DNA from: Arthrobacter sp. 9AX
GTDB taxonomy: Bacteria > Actinomycetota > Actinomycetes > Actinomycetales > Micrococcaceae
Length of the DNA: 64,000 bases
NCBI RefSeq assembly: GCF_902506095.1
Contig: NZ_LR733293.1
Location: forward strand, 3,078,487 to 3,142,486
Direction: 5' to 3'
Part shown: in pieces, positions 52,117-61,382 of the stretch
How the letters are laid out: the number at the start of each line of letters is the position of its first letter
How positions within the stretch are numbered: the stretch's first letter is position 1
The notes under the pieces: model-generated
What the model saw: only the letters and a program-made list of their open reading frames with translations
What the model was told of the DNA's origin: nothing
The model's database searches: none
Position numbers and translations under genes: made by a program

Positions 52117-53706
52117 CTATTCCCACTCGATGGTTCCCGGCGGCTTGCTGGTGACATCGAGCACCACGCGGTTGACGCCGTCCACCTCGTTGGTGATGCG
52201 GTTGGAGATCCGTGCGAGCAGTTCGTACGGCAGGCGCGACCAGTCCGCGGTCATGGCGTCCTCGGAGGACACCGGACGGAGCACGATGGGGTGCCCGTAC
52301 GTCCGGCCGTCGCCCATCACGCCGACGCTGCGGACATCGGCCAGGAGGACTACCGGCATCTGCCACACCTCGTTGTCCAGGCCGGCTGCGGTGAGCTCGG
52401 CGCGGGCAATCGCGTCGGCCTTCCGCAGCAGGTCCAGCCGCTCCTTATTGACTTCACCCACGATGCGGATGCCCAGGCCCGGGCCCGGGAAGGGCTGGCG
52501 GCCTACGATTTCCTGCGGCAGGCCCAGCTGGGCGCCGACGGCGCGGACTTCGTCCTTGAACAGGGCGCGCAGCGGTTCGACGAGTTCGAACTGCAGGTCC
52601 TCGGGGAGCCCGCCCACGTTGTGGTGGCTCTTGATGTTCGCTGCACCTTCGCCGCCACCGGATTCGACGACGTCCGGGTACAGGGTGCCCTGAACCAGGA
52701 ACTTGATCTTCTCGCCGTGCGCGGCGGCGTCGGCGATGATGGCGCGCTCGGCTTCTTCGAAGGCCCGGATGAATTCACGGCCGATGATCTTGCGTTTGGT
52801 CTCGGGATCGCTGACCCCGGCCAGGGCCGAGAGGAAGCGTTCCTGCTCGTTGGCCACGTACAGGTTGACGCCGGTGGCGGCCACGAAGTCGCGCTCCACC
52901 TGCTCAGCTTCGCCTTCGCGCAGCAGTCCGTGGTCCACGAACACACAGGTGAGCTGGTCGCCCACGGCGCGCTGGACGAGGGCAGCGGCGACGGCAGAGT
53001 CAACACCGCCGGAGAGCCCGCAAATCACGCGGGCATCGCCGACCTGCTGGCGGATGCGCTCCACCTGCTCCTCGAGGATGTTGCCGGTCGTCCAGTTCGG
53101 TTCCAGCCGGGCTCCCTTGAAGAGGAAGTTCTCCAGGACCTGCTGGCCGTAGGCGGAGTGCTTGACTTCGGGGTGCCACTGCACGCCGAACAGGCCCTTC
53201 TCCTCGTTGGCGAAGGCGGCCACTTCGGCGCCGGCCGTGGTGGCAAGGACTTCAAAGCCTTCGGGAGCCTCATGGACGGAGTCGCCGTGGCTCATCCAGG
53301 TGTTCTGGTCCTGGGGCATGCCGGCCAGGACCGAGCGGCCTTCGCCGAGGAGGGTGGTCTGGGTGGAGCCGTACTCCCGCAGCCCGGTCTTGTCCACCTT
53401 GCCGCCCAGTGCGTTGGCCATGGCCTGGAAGCCGTAGCAGATACCAAAGACGGGGACGCCGGCTTCGAAGAGGTCGGCACCTACGCTCGGGGCGCCGTCG
53501 GCATAAACGCTGGACGGTCCACCGGAAAGGATGATGGCGGCGGGGTTCTTGGCCAGGAGCTGCTCGGTGGTGTAGGTATGCGGAACCACTTCCGAATACA
53601 CGTTCGCTTCCCGGACGCGTCGGGCAATCAGCTGCGCGTACTGGGCACCGTAGTCAACAACCAGCACCGGCTTCTGGGAAGTCTGGGATGCAGTGGGAGT
53701 AGTCAC
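52117..53706 (-). CDS. guaA: GMP synthase (glutamine-hydrolysing)
   Basis: 529 residues. Aminates XMP to GMP with glutamine and ATP. The N-terminal class I glutamine amidotransferase domain (about 12-200) has the catalytic Cys in [11 protein letters not shown] and the His-Glu pair in [14 protein letters not shown]. The ATP pyrophosphatase domain has the PP-loop [12 protein letters not shown] (about 238). The C-terminal dimerisation domain ends [12 protein letters not shown]. Together with guaB3 and guaB in this window it covers IMP to GMP. Monocistronic, with terminator at 52077-52109. Confidence 0.97.
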   Translation of the reverse strand: MTTPTASQTSQKPVLVVDYGAQYAQLIARRVREANVYSEVVPHTYTTEQLLAKNPAAIILSGGPSSVYADGAPSVGADLFEAGVPVFGICYGFQAMANALGGKVDKTGLREYGSTQTTLLGEGRSVLAGMPQDQNTWMSHGDSVHEAPEGFEVLATTAGAEVAAFANEEKGLFGVQWHPEVKHSAYGQQVLENFLFKGARLEPNWTTGNILEEQVERIRQQVGDARVICGLSGGVDSAVAAALVQRAVGDQLTCVFVDHGLLREGEAEQVERDFVAATGVNLYVANEQERFLSALAGVSDPETKRKIIGREFIRAFEEAERAIIADAAAHGEKIKFLVQGTLYPDVVESGGGEGAANIKSHHNVGGLPEDLQFELVEPLRALFKDEVRAVGAQLGLPQEIVGRQPFPGPGLGIRIVGEVNKERLDLLRKADAIARAELTAAGLDNEVWQMPVVLLADVRSVGVMGDGRTYGHPIVLRPVSSEDAMTADWSRLPYELLARISNRITNEVDGVNRVVLDVTSKPPGTIEWE

Positions 53707-53814
53707 CGTACTAGCCTACTGGGCGCCGTTGCACCGGCGCACCTTGAGAAGCCGCGCTGTGACGGAGCGAACTCCCCCGCAGCGCAGCACGCCCGGCCGC
53801 GCCGGCCCGCGGCG

Positions 53815-54351
53815 TCAGTACCGCTGGGGTGCCTGGGGGTTGGCCGCGAGCTCGGCCTCCACCTCGGCGTGGAACTTCTTCTCCACGATGAAGGACAGGA
53901 ACGGGACAACGCCGCCCAGCGCCAGCAGGATCAGCTTCAGGAACGGCCACCGCATCAGCGACCAGAGCCGGAAGTTGGAGATCAGGTACACCACGTACAT
54001 CCAGCCGTGGACAATAAGGACCGCCACGGACAGGTTGACACCGCCCAGCACGCCCTGGGGATCGGCGTCGGCGAATCCGAAGCCGAACGGCTGGCCCGTG
54101 ACAGCGTTGGTGCCGCCCGCGAACAGGTACTGCCCGAACCCGTACCGGGCGATCAGTTCGGCGCAGAGCAGCAGCAGCATGGTTCCCGTGAGGTAGGCCA
54201 GCACCTTGTAGAACTTCAGCGCGGACCGGATCTGCGCCTCGGTGCCGCCGAAGCGCCGCTTCCTGCCCGACGCCTTGCCGCTGGTGCCGGCGTTATTGCC
54301 TGCGGCCGTGTTGGTGCTTCCAGCCGGACTGGCGGGTTTGGGATCAATCAT
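53815..54351 (-). CDS. DUF3817 integral membrane protein
   Basis: 178 residues from ATG 54351, which overlaps the SURF1 stop as ATGA. The first 35 residues are hydrophilic and Gly/Ala/Thr-rich. The DUF3817 core follows with three predicted spans: ALKFYKVLAYLTGTMLLLLC, SVAVLIVHGWMYVVYLISNF and LILLALGGVVPFLSFIVEKK. The motif HGWMYVVYL is characteristic. In actinobacteria this small protein is often next to SURF1 or guaA. No biochemical role is established; association with respiratory membrane proteins is only suggested by the SURF1 neighbour. Confidence 0.9.
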   Translation of the reverse strand: MIDPKPASPAGSTNTAAGNNAGTSGKASGRKRRFGGTEAQIRSALKFYKVLAYLTGTMLLLLCAELIARYGFGQYLFAGGTNAVTGQPFGFGFADADPQGVLGGVNLSVAVLIVHGWMYVVYLISNFRLWSLMRWPFLKLILLALGGVVPFLSFIVEKKFHAEVEAELAANPQAPQRY

Positions 54352-55208
54352 GGCTTTACCTTTTGCTGGTTCTGTTCGGGTTGCTGGTGCTGGCCGTGTC
54401 CGGCGGGCGGCTGGCTGTCCTCGGCTTCGTCGAGGGCTTCCTCGAGGTCGCGGTGGTAGTCGTCCTTGACCAGCCGCCACCAGATGAAGAGCGCGAAACC
54501 TGCAAAGACAACCCATTCGAGGGAGTAGAAGAGGTTCAGCCAGTTGATTTTCTGCGCGGGCGGCTGCGGACCGATGTCGAGGGGAAGCATGTCCCCCGGC
54601 ACTGCCGCGGCGCTGACGTCCACGCCGCCGGCCACCTCTGCTGTGGCAGCGACGAAACCGGGATAGCTGCTGACGTCCCAGTAGTTGATCAGCTCGGCCA
54701 CCGACACCGCGGTGGCCTGGCCGGGCGCGGGAGCCGTGCCGGCCAGTGGCGCCTCTGACGGCAGGAGCCGCCCTGTGAGCTCAACAGTGCCCGACGGCGG
54801 GGCGCCGGCCTTTGCGGGATCGGCCACCCATCCCCTGGCCACCGGGATCCACGTCTGGGGTGAGGCGGCGACACCGCTGAGGGCGGGGGCACCGGAGACG
54901 GCGAAGGCGGAAACCACCCAGTAGCCGGTCCTGCCGTCGTGCAGCCTGCCGGGCACAAGGACCTGCCTGGCGGGGTCGTAGGTGCCCTGCGCACTGACCA
55001 TCTGGTCGGCGTCGGTCCCGTGGAAGAAGTCCCCGGGCTCAAGGGTTTCCGTGAGGGGCTGCACCTGTTCGGTGGCCGGGTTGACCGGCGCTTCCGGCTG
55101 GGTGGAGCGTCCAAACTGCCATTGGCTGAGCAGCACGAACACCCCGGATACCACGATCGCAAAAACAAAGCCTGCGATCCATCGGGGCTTGAGGGCAGTT
55201 TTCCACAC
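54348..55208 (-). CDS. SURF1 family protein
   Basis: 286 residues. Two membrane spans bracket an extracytoplasmic domain: an N-terminal span at about 9-28 (RWIAGFVFAIVVSGVFVLLS) followed by QWQFGR, and a C-terminal span at about 230-248 ending in FIWWRLVKDD. SURF1-type motifs QGTYDP, GYWVVSAF and WIPVARGWV are present. SURF1 proteins help insert heme a into cytochrome oxidase. The C-terminal tail is Gln/Glu-rich. It heads a two-gene unit with DUF3817 (four-base overlap). Confidence 0.92.
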   Translation of the reverse strand: MWKTALKPRWIAGFVFAIVVSGVFVLLSQWQFGRSTQPEAPVNPATEQVQPLTETLEPGDFFHGTDADQMVSAQGTYDPARQVLVPGRLHDGRTGYWVVSAFAVSGAPALSGVAASPQTWIPVARGWVADPAKAGAPPSGTVELTGRLLPSEAPLAGTAPAPGQATAVSVAELINYWDVSSYPGFVAATAEVAGGVDVSAAAVPGDMLPLDIGPQPPAQKINWLNLFYSLEWVVFAGFALFIWWRLVKDDYHRDLEEALDEAEDSQPPAGHGQHQQPEQNQQKVKP

Positions 55209-55269
55209 GTCTTAACCGTACTTCGTCGCGCTGTAGAACAACTAAACGCCAGGTGGCGGGGCCAGGGCG

Positions 55270-55758
55270 TCAGTGGTCGAAAAACACCAGGCTGGAGTTG
55301 ATGAGCTCCGCGATGACTTCGGGGTCATAAGCCCGCCGGAGCGATTCCCGGAAGGACTCCTTGGACAACGATCGGGCCAGGGTGGCCAGGACTTCGAGGT
55401 GGTCGGAGAACGAACTGGCGGGGGTGGCGATCAGCAGGATCACGGTTGCCGGGCCGTCCGCCGCGCCGAAGTCCAGGGCGTGGCCGTACTTGGCAATGCC
55501 AACGGCTATCGAGGTGCGGGACACGAATTCGCTGCGGGCGTGGGGCAGGCCGATGCCGCCCGGCAGCCCGGTGGCCAGCTGGTGCTCACGGGCGTTGACG
55601 TGCTCAAGGAACCCGGGCAGGTCCGATACCCGGCCCGCGGCGAAGAGCCGCTCCGCGAGCTGGGTGGCGGCGTCCGCCTTGTCCGTTGCCTCCAGCTCCA
55701 GGATCACCATCTCGGGGGTGGTGAGTTCGGCATCGTACCGGTCAAGTGGTTCCGCCAA
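55270..55758 (-). CDS. PTS IIA component, fructose/mannitol-type
   Basis: 162 residues, stand-alone EIIA-2 domain. The phosphorylatable His73 lies in GGIGLPHARS. Other family blocks are EHVNAREHQLATGLPG and VILLIATPASSFSDHLEVLA. No EIIB/EIIC, HPr or EI gene is nearby, so it either serves a permease encoded elsewhere or is regulatory, like the PTS-Ntr class. It lies 39 bases from glpD, whose stop is at 55798, in the same direction, so the two may be co-transcribed. That would tie it to glycerol metabolism. Confidence 0.88.
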   Translation of the reverse strand: MAEPLDRYDAELTTPEMVILELEATDKADAATQLAERLFAAGRVSDLPGFLEHVNAREHQLATGLPGGIGLPHARSEFVSRTSIAVGIAKYGHALDFGAADGPATVILLIATPASSFSDHLEVLATLARSLSKESFRESLRRAYDPEVIAELINSSLVFFDH

Positions 55759-55797
55759 GGCGTTTCCCTTCAGTGAGGAGCTGGTGCCGCGGGCCCC

Positions 55798-57537
55798 TCA
55801 GCGCAAGGGCACGATGTCTTCCACGCCCAGGCGGGCGGCGTCTGCGGATTCGTCGTCCGGCTGTTGCTGGCTGAGGCGTTCTGCCTCAACCCTCGCGATG
55901 TAGTGCCTGACCTCGTTTTCACGCTGGGCGTCACTCCAGCCAAGGACGTCACCCATCAGTTTAGCGACTACGGGAACGGCTGACACGCCGCGGTCCCACG
56001 CCTCGATCGAAATCCGGGTCCGCCGGGTCAGGACGTCGTTGACGTGGCGCGCGCCCTCGTGGGTGGCGGCGTAGACGGCCTCGGCCTGCAGGTAGTCGTC
56101 CGCGCCGGGAATCGGTTCGGCGAGTTCCGGATTTTCCTTGATGATGGCCAGGACCTCGTTCGTCATGGACCCGTACCGGTTGAGCAGGTGTTCGATCCGG
56201 GCCACGTGCACGCCCGATTCCTCGGCCGTCCGGTTCCGCCGGTTCCAGGCCGCCTTGAATCCGCTTGCACCCAGCAGCGGGATGGTTTCCGTGCAGCTGG
56301 GCGGGACCCGTTCGTCCATGGTGCGGGTGGCCTCGTCAACAGCGTCCTTGGCCATCACCCGGTAGGTGGTCCACTTTCCGCCGGCCACCACCACCAGGCC
56401 CGGGACAGGGTGCGCCACCACATGTTCCCGGGACAGCTTGGCCGTGGAGTCGTTTTCGCCGGCCAGCAGCGGGCGCAGGCCGGCGTACACACCTTCCACG
56501 TCTTCCCTGGTCAGCGGCCGCTTGAGGACCTTGTTGACGTGCTCCAGGATGTAGTCGATGTCCTTGCTGGACGCCGCGGGATGGGCCTTGTCCAGGTGCC
56601 AGTCCGTGTCCGTGGTGCCGATGATCCAGTGCCGCCCCCAGGGGATAACAAACAGCACGGACTTCTCGGTGCGCAGGATCAGGCCCACCGTGGACTGGAA
56701 GCGGTCGCGGGGAACCACCAGGTGGATGCCCTTGGAGGCGCGGACCTTCAGCTGCCCGCGTTCGGTGACCATGGCCTGGGTTTCGTCGGTCCAGACGCCG
56801 GTGGCGTTGATGACCTGCTTGGCCCGGAGGTTGAACTGCGTTCCGTCCTCGTGGTTGACCACCCTGGCGCCCACCACGCGTTCGCCTTCGCGCAGGAAGT
56901 CCACCACGGCCATCTGGTTCACGGCGTGGGCGCCATAGTAGGCGGCGGTCCGGATGAGGTTGGCAACATACTTCGCGTCATCCACTTGGCCGTCGTAGTA
57001 CCGGATGGAGCCCACGAAGGCGTCGTCCTTCAGGCTGGGCGCCGCGCGCAGCGTTCCGCGCTTGCTGAGGTGCTTGTGGAACGGCACTCCCCTGCTGTGG
57101 CCGCTGGAGACCGACATGGCGTCATACAGCGCAATGCCGGCACCCACGTAGGGGCGCTCCACGAAAGGCTTGGTCAGCGGGTACAGGAACGGGACGGGCC
57201 GGGCCAGGTGCGGCGCGAGTTCGGAGAGCAGCAGCCCGCGTTCCTGCAGCGCCTCCTTGACCAGGGCGAAGTCCAGCATCTCCAGGTAGCGCAGGCCGCC
57301 ATGGATCAGTTTTGAGGACCGGGAGGATGTTCCTGCCGCCCAGTCGCTTGCCTCGACAATGCCGACGTCCAGTCCGCGCGTTACGGCATCCAAGGCCGCA
57401 CCCGTGCCCACGATGCCGCCGCCGACGATGAGGATGTCCAGTTCCTGGCCTGGCTCCGCCGTGGCCTTCAGCCGCGCAATTGCAGCCTCCCTGGCTGCAG
57501 GTCCCAAGGCTCCGCCGTTGTCAGGAAAATTCTTCAT
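55798..57537 (-). CDS. glpD: Glycerol-3-phosphate dehydrogenase/oxidase, aerobic
   Basis: 579 residues, FAD enzyme oxidising sn-glycerol-3-phosphate to DHAP at the membrane and passing electrons to quinone. The Rossmann FAD motif is ILIVGGGIVGTGAALDAVTR (about 34-53). GTSSRSSKLIHGGLRYLE and the PWGRHWIIGTTDTDW block are diagnostic. The C-terminal DAO_C domain includes RYGSMTNEVLAI and THEGARHVNDVLTRRTRISI. Full length, normal. Glycerol kinase and facilitator genes are not adjacent. Confidence 0.95.
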   Translation of the reverse strand: MKNFPDNGGALGPAAREAAIARLKATAEPGQELDILIVGGGIVGTGAALDAVTRGLDVGIVEASDWAAGTSSRSSKLIHGGLRYLEMLDFALVKEALQERGLLLSELAPHLARPVPFLYPLTKPFVERPYVGAGIALYDAMSVSSGHSRGVPFHKHLSKRGTLRAAPSLKDDAFVGSIRYYDGQVDDAKYVANLIRTAAYYGAHAVNQMAVVDFLREGERVVGARVVNHEDGTQFNLRAKQVINATGVWTDETQAMVTERGQLKVRASKGIHLVVPRDRFQSTVGLILRTEKSVLFVIPWGRHWIIGTTDTDWHLDKAHPAASSKDIDYILEHVNKVLKRPLTREDVEGVYAGLRPLLAGENDSTAKLSREHVVAHPVPGLVVVAGGKWTTYRVMAKDAVDEATRTMDERVPPSCTETIPLLGASGFKAAWNRRNRTAEESGVHVARIEHLLNRYGSMTNEVLAIIKENPELAEPIPGADDYLQAEAVYAATHEGARHVNDVLTRRTRISIEAWDRGVSAVPVVAKLMGDVLGWSDAQRENEVRHYIARVEAERLSQQQPDDESADAARLGVEDIVPLR

Positions 57538-57599
57538 TGAACGCCTCCAGTGCCGCTAGTCCCGGTAGTGGAACCACACTACTTCGTTGCGGCGCGCTT

Positions 57600-57641
57600 G
57601 TGCAGGTCAGGGCCGGGAACGTTTGTGGCCCTGACCTGCAC
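57600..57641 (-). terminator. Hairpin terminator of guaB3
   Basis: Perfect 15-bp inverted repeat, GTGCAGGTCAGGGCC at 57600-57614 and its complement at 57627-57641, loop of 12 bases. It begins immediately after the guaB3 stop on the minus strand. No U-tract follows. Confidence 0.65.
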
Positions 57642-57642
57642 G

Positions 57643-58779
57643 TCAGTTCCCGGCGTAGGGGGAAACGACGACGTCGACGCGCTGGAATTCCTTCAGGTCC
57701 GAATAGCCGGTGGTCGCCATGGAACGGCGCAGGGCACCGATGAGGTTTGCCGTTCCGTTGGTGTGGTGGCCGGGTCCGAAGAGGACCTCTTCGAGGGGCC
57801 CCACCGTTCCGACGTTGACGCGGTCGCCACGGGGCAGTTCCAGGTGGTGTGCCTCCTGGCCCCAGTGCCAGCCCTTGCCGGGCGCCTCTTCCGCGCGGGC
57901 CAGGGCGCTGCCCAGCATCACGGCGTCGGCGCCCATGGCAATTGCCTTGACGATATCGCCCGAGGTGCCCATGCCGCCGTCGGCAATCACATGCACGTAC
58001 CGGCCGCCGGACTCATCCATGTAATCGCGGCGGGCCGCGGCGACGTCGGAGATGGCCGAGGCCATGGGCGAGTGGATGCCCAGGGCACGGCGGGTGGTGG
58101 TGGTGGCGCCGCCACCGAAGCCCACCAGGACGCCGGCAGCACCCGTGCGCATGAGGTGCAGGGCGGGCGTATAGCCTGCCGCGCCGCCCACGATGACGGG
58201 AACGTCGAGTTCGTAGATGAACTGCTTGAGGTTCAGCGGCACGTGGTCCTTGGACACGTGCTCCGCGGACACGGTGGTGCCGCGGATCACAAAAATATCG
58301 ACGCCGGCAGCCACGACGGTCTTGTAGTGCTCCTGGGTGCGCTGCGGGGTGAGCGAGCCGGCCACCGTGACGCCGGCGGCGCGCATCTCGGCCAGGCGGG
58401 AGGTGATCAGTTCGGGCTGGATGGGAGCCTTGTACAGCTCCTGCATCCGGCCGGTCACGGCGGGGCTGTTGACCTCGTCCTCAAGGGCGCCGATCTCGTC
58501 CAGGACGGGCTGCGGGTCCTCGTACCGGGTCCAGAGCCCTTCGAGGTCAAGCACGCCCAGGCCCCCGAGCTTGCCCAGGGCGATGGCTGTTGCCGGGGAC
58601 ATGGCCGAGTCCATGGGGGCGGCGATCACCGGCATCTCGAACTGGTAGGCATCAATCTGCCATGAGACGGAGACGTCCTTCGGGTCGCGGGTACGACGGT
58701 TAGGGACAATTGCAATGTCATCCAGGGAGTAGGCACGACGCCCACGCTTGCCACGGCCAATCTCGATCTCGTAAGTCAC
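57643..58779 (-). CDS. guaB3: GuaB3 family IMP dehydrogenase-related protein
   Basis: 378 residues with a TIM barrel like IMPDH but no CBS pair. Begins MTYEIEIGRGKRGRRAYSLD, the actinobacterial GuaB3 start. Phosphate-binding glycine-rich segments and ADGGMGTSGDIVKAIAMGAD are present. The position of the catalytic Cys loop of classical IMPDH (GSICTTR) is replaced by VGFGGGATTTTRRALGI, which has no cysteine, so classic IMPDH activity is doubtful; some cyanobacterial and actinobacterial GuaB3 proteins have been proposed as GMP reductases. It neighbours genuine guaB, about 4.5 kb away. Confidence 0.9.
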   Translation of the reverse strand: MTYEIEIGRGKRGRRAYSLDDIAIVPNRRTRDPKDVSVSWQIDAYQFEMPVIAAPMDSAMSPATAIALGKLGGLGVLDLEGLWTRYEDPQPVLDEIGALEDEVNSPAVTGRMQELYKAPIQPELITSRLAEMRAAGVTVAGSLTPQRTQEHYKTVVAAGVDIFVIRGTTVSAEHVSKDHVPLNLKQFIYELDVPVIVGGAAGYTPALHLMRTGAAGVLVGFGGGATTTTRRALGIHSPMASAISDVAAARRDYMDESGGRYVHVIADGGMGTSGDIVKAIAMGADAVMLGSALARAEEAPGKGWHWGQEAHHLELPRGDRVNVGTVGPLEEVLFGPGHHTNGTANLIGALRRSMATTGYSDLKEFQRVDVVVSPYAGN

Positions 58780-58828
58780 TGCTCTAGGTTATCCCAGCCG
58801 TGCTGCTGTCCTTGGCTACAGTGGCTCT

Positions 58829-59509
58829 ATGGGCACGCGCTGGATCTTCGACGGCCACATCGCCGGCATCGGAACGGCCTCCGGCCTGCGTTTGGTGGTG
58901 GGCGTCTGGAAGTCATCCCCGTTCGGGCCTTTCTCCGACGTAATGCTCCAGGAGCCCTCGGGGCACCGGCTGCTGCTCGCTCCCGGCGCGGAAGTGGCTG
59001 ACTTCATCGCCGGCACCTATACCTTCGATGAGGTCCGTGTGGTGAAGGTCCACGCCACCCTGGCGCCGGGGCATTTGACGGTCGACGCCGGCCCGCTGGC
59101 TATCAGCGCGCGTCTCGGCGGGCGGTCCCTCCTGGGCCACGCCCTCAGGTGAGTCCCCCGGCCACTTGCCGTCCAGCCGTGCTGGTTGCGTGCGGTGAGC
59201 CCGGCAGCAGGCCTGTTGAGCGGAGGATCCCGGACTGCCGGCACGGCGGGAAGGGGACGGCGGGAGTTCTATGGGGTGAGCGACCTGCACAACATCACCG
59301 CCGCAGTCGTTCGCTGGAACAACACTGATGCCGGCACATTGGCACCCATCACGCCGCCTGTGACCTTTGGCTTCAGCAGTGTCCCGCCCAGGCCAAACAT
59401 CGCCCGGGTCCGCACCACGGTGGAGGAACCTATACCCCTTCGGCTGGGCCCATGCCAGCAGGGTTCCCTGGCCGAGCGTGCGAGGTTAGGGGGCTGGTGG
59501 GAACGCTGA
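58829..59509 (+). pseudogene. Conserved actinobacterial protein gene with an in-frame TGA
   Basis: The frame from ATG 58829 reads MGTRWIFDGHIAGIGTASG and continues to SLLGHALR, where TGA occurs at 59150-59152. The same frame then stays open for over 115 codons and reads VPRPLAVQPCWLRAVSPAAG, GRGRREFYGVSDLHNITAAV, PPVTFGFSSVPPRPNIARVR. From memory of this uncharacterised family, these two halves are one continuous protein of about 200 residues (LR-x-VPRPLA). So the gene appears interrupted by a single nonsense codon. The frame finally ends at 59509, overlapping the convergent ABC exporter by 80 bases, so the normal end may also be altered. Function unknown. Confidence 0.75.
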
Positions 59510-61340
59510 GCTGGGATTCGAACATCCGGAAGTAGCGGCCCCGCAGTGATACCAGTTCCTTGTGCGTGCCCTGTTCGACGATCTGCCCGTCCTCCAGCAT
59601 GTACACAATGTCCGCCTTTTCGATGGTGGCCAGCCGGTGGCTGATGGCGATGATGGTGCTGCTCCGGTCCGCGAACAGGCGGGTGAAGATGCGGTGCTCG
59701 GCCAGGGCGTCGATGGCCGACGTTGGCTCGTCCATCACCATGAAAGAGGCATCGCGGTAGAAGTTCCGGGCCATCGCCAGCCGCTGCCACTGGCCGCCGG
59801 AGAGTCCGCTGCCCTTGCGTCCGCGGGGATCCTCCATCCAGTTGCTGACGTGGTTGTCCAGCCCGTTGGGGAGCTTGTTGATGAAGTCGAGCGCCTCCGC
59901 GTCCCCGGCAGCCCTGCGGATGCGGTCCTCGTCCCGGGGCGAGTCGACGTCGCCGAAGTAGATGTTTTCCGCTGCCGTGGCGAACTCGTACTTGAGGAAC
60001 TCCTGGCTCAGCACGGCCAGGTGCCGGTGCCAGGAGGTGACGTCGACGGCGGCGAGGTCAACGCCGTCGAGCATCACCCGTCCCGAGTCCGGGCGGTACA
60101 GGCCCGCGAGGATGCGGATCAGGGTGGACTTCCCTGCGCCGTTCTCCCCCACGATGGCGATGTGCTGGCCTTCCCGGATGGTCAGGCTGATGCCGCGGAT
60201 GACTTCGATGTCGCTGCCCGTATACGTGAAGCGGATGTCCTTCAGCTCAACGGTTTTCGGGGATCCGAGCAGCGGCGGGGCGTGCTCCGAATGCACCGGC
60301 AACGCCATAAACAGCTCGTAGTCCTTGAGGTTGGCCAGGTCCTCGTCGATCGAGCTGAGGGACGAAACCAGGTTGTTGGCCGTGGACAGTGCGCGGCTGA
60401 CGATCTGCTGCACGTAGAGGAACTGGCCCACCGGCTGGGCGTGGGCGATGATCTGCCCCACCACCCAGATCAGCGACACCACTTCCGCACCGTACTGCAG
60501 GGCGTCGGCGGCCAGCTGCTTGGGAATGTAGCGGCGCTGGAAATCAAGACGGCGGCGCTCGTCTGCGTCGCGCAGGCGGGAGCGGAGGTCCATCAGGAAG
60601 CCGACGATGCCGTACAGCCGCATTTCGGCGATGTGCTGCGGCCGGAGCAGGTTTTGTTCGATCATCCTGCGCTGCCGCCGGGAGTCCACCTGCGTGTTCC
60701 AGTGCGCGATCTGCTCCCGGGAGAGCTTGAACTGCAGGTAGACGCTGGGCACGATGGCCACCAGGACAATCACGGCGATCCACCAGCTGACCAGCAGCAG
60801 TGCGCCGATGGCGAGGACCACGGAGACGAGCTGGGTAAAAATGGCGGCGATCCGGTCCAGTACCCGGGCGTACGAGTCGGAGAACCGCTTGGCACGGTCG
60901 TACAGGTCAACGGTTTCTTTGTCGTCGTAGCGCCAGAACTCGAGGGCGAGGAACCGCTCGTACATCTGGTCGCCCACGATGGCGCCCACCTTGAAGCTCA
61001 TCAGCTGCTGGATGTAGCGGTCCACGCTGTTGAAGGCGCCCCAGAACAGGCCGAGCGCGGCGGTGATGATCACATAGACGATGGCCAGCTGCCCTGCGCC
61101 GGCGTCACCGCCGTAGGCCGCTGCCAGCGCCGTGGTGGTGAGCGCGGCGAAGTAGGTGGTCACCAGCGGAAGGACGGCGGAGATCAGCGAGCCGAGCACT
61201 TTCATGACCACAGCGCCCGGGGAGGCACGGAAGCTGACCCGCAGTACCTGGGCTACGGCGCGGGCGTATGGGCGAAGGGCCAGCCGCCGCGAGGGTTCCC
61301 GCTTGGGGGCCAGTTCCGCCGGATGGCGTGAAGGGGGCAT
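59430..61340 (-). CDS. ABC exporter, fused membrane and ATPase domains
   Basis: 636 residues, half-transporter of the MsbA/MDR type that would act as a dimer. Membrane domain at about 25-340 with roughly six spans. ATPase domain at about 365-600: Walker A GENGAGKSTLIRILAG, signature LSGGQWQRLAMARNFYR, Walker B MVMDEPTSAIDAL, switch ISHR. The C-terminal 30 residues are Pro/Ser-rich and variable. Relatives export lipids, peptides or drugs; the substrate is unknown and no lantibiotic or peptide gene is nearby. Its 3' end overlaps the convergent broken gene. Confidence 0.92.
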   Translation of the reverse strand: MPPSRHPAELAPKREPSRRLALRPYARAVAQVLRVSFRASPGAVVMKVLGSLISAVLPLVTTYFAALTTTALAAAYGGDAGAGQLAIVYVIITAALGLFWGAFNSVDRYIQQLMSFKVGAIVGDQMYERFLALEFWRYDDKETVDLYDRAKRFSDSYARVLDRIAAIFTQLVSVVLAIGALLLVSWWIAVIVLVAIVPSVYLQFKLSREQIAHWNTQVDSRRQRRMIEQNLLRPQHIAEMRLYGIVGFLMDLRSRLRDADERRRLDFQRRYIPKQLAADALQYGAEVVSLIWVVGQIIAHAQPVGQFLYVQQIVSRALSTANNLVSSLSSIDEDLANLKDYELFMALPVHSEHAPPLLGSPKTVELKDIRFTYTGSDIEVIRGISLTIREGQHIAIVGENGAGKSTLIRILAGLYRPDSGRVMLDGVDLAAVDVTSWHRHLAVLSQEFLKYEFATAAENIYFGDVDSPRDEDRIRRAAGDAEALDFINKLPNGLDNHVSNWMEDPRGRKGSGLSGGQWQRLAMARNFYRDASFMVMDEPTSAIDALAEHRIFTRLFADRSSTIIAISHRLATIEKADIVYMLEDGQIVEQGTHKELVSLRGRYFRMFESQLSVPTSPLTSHARPGNPAGMGPAEGV

Positions 61341-61382
61341 GGAATCAGCCTAGTGCCGCGGCCCCGCGTACAGAGGCGGGTG

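Noticed and set aside
52048..54459. An 803-codon plus-strand frame opposite guaA and DUF3817
   Set aside because: Runs across two real minus-strand genes and their boundary, and has no family resemblance.
58829..59152. Treating the 107-codon frame as a complete small gene
   Set aside because: The same frame continues after the TGA with conserved-looking protein sequence, so interruption is the better explanation, although a short natural form is not excluded.
59562..61331. A 589-codon plus-strand frame opposite the ABC exporter
   Set aside because: Antisense shadow of a gene with complete Walker and signature motifs; no protein-like features.
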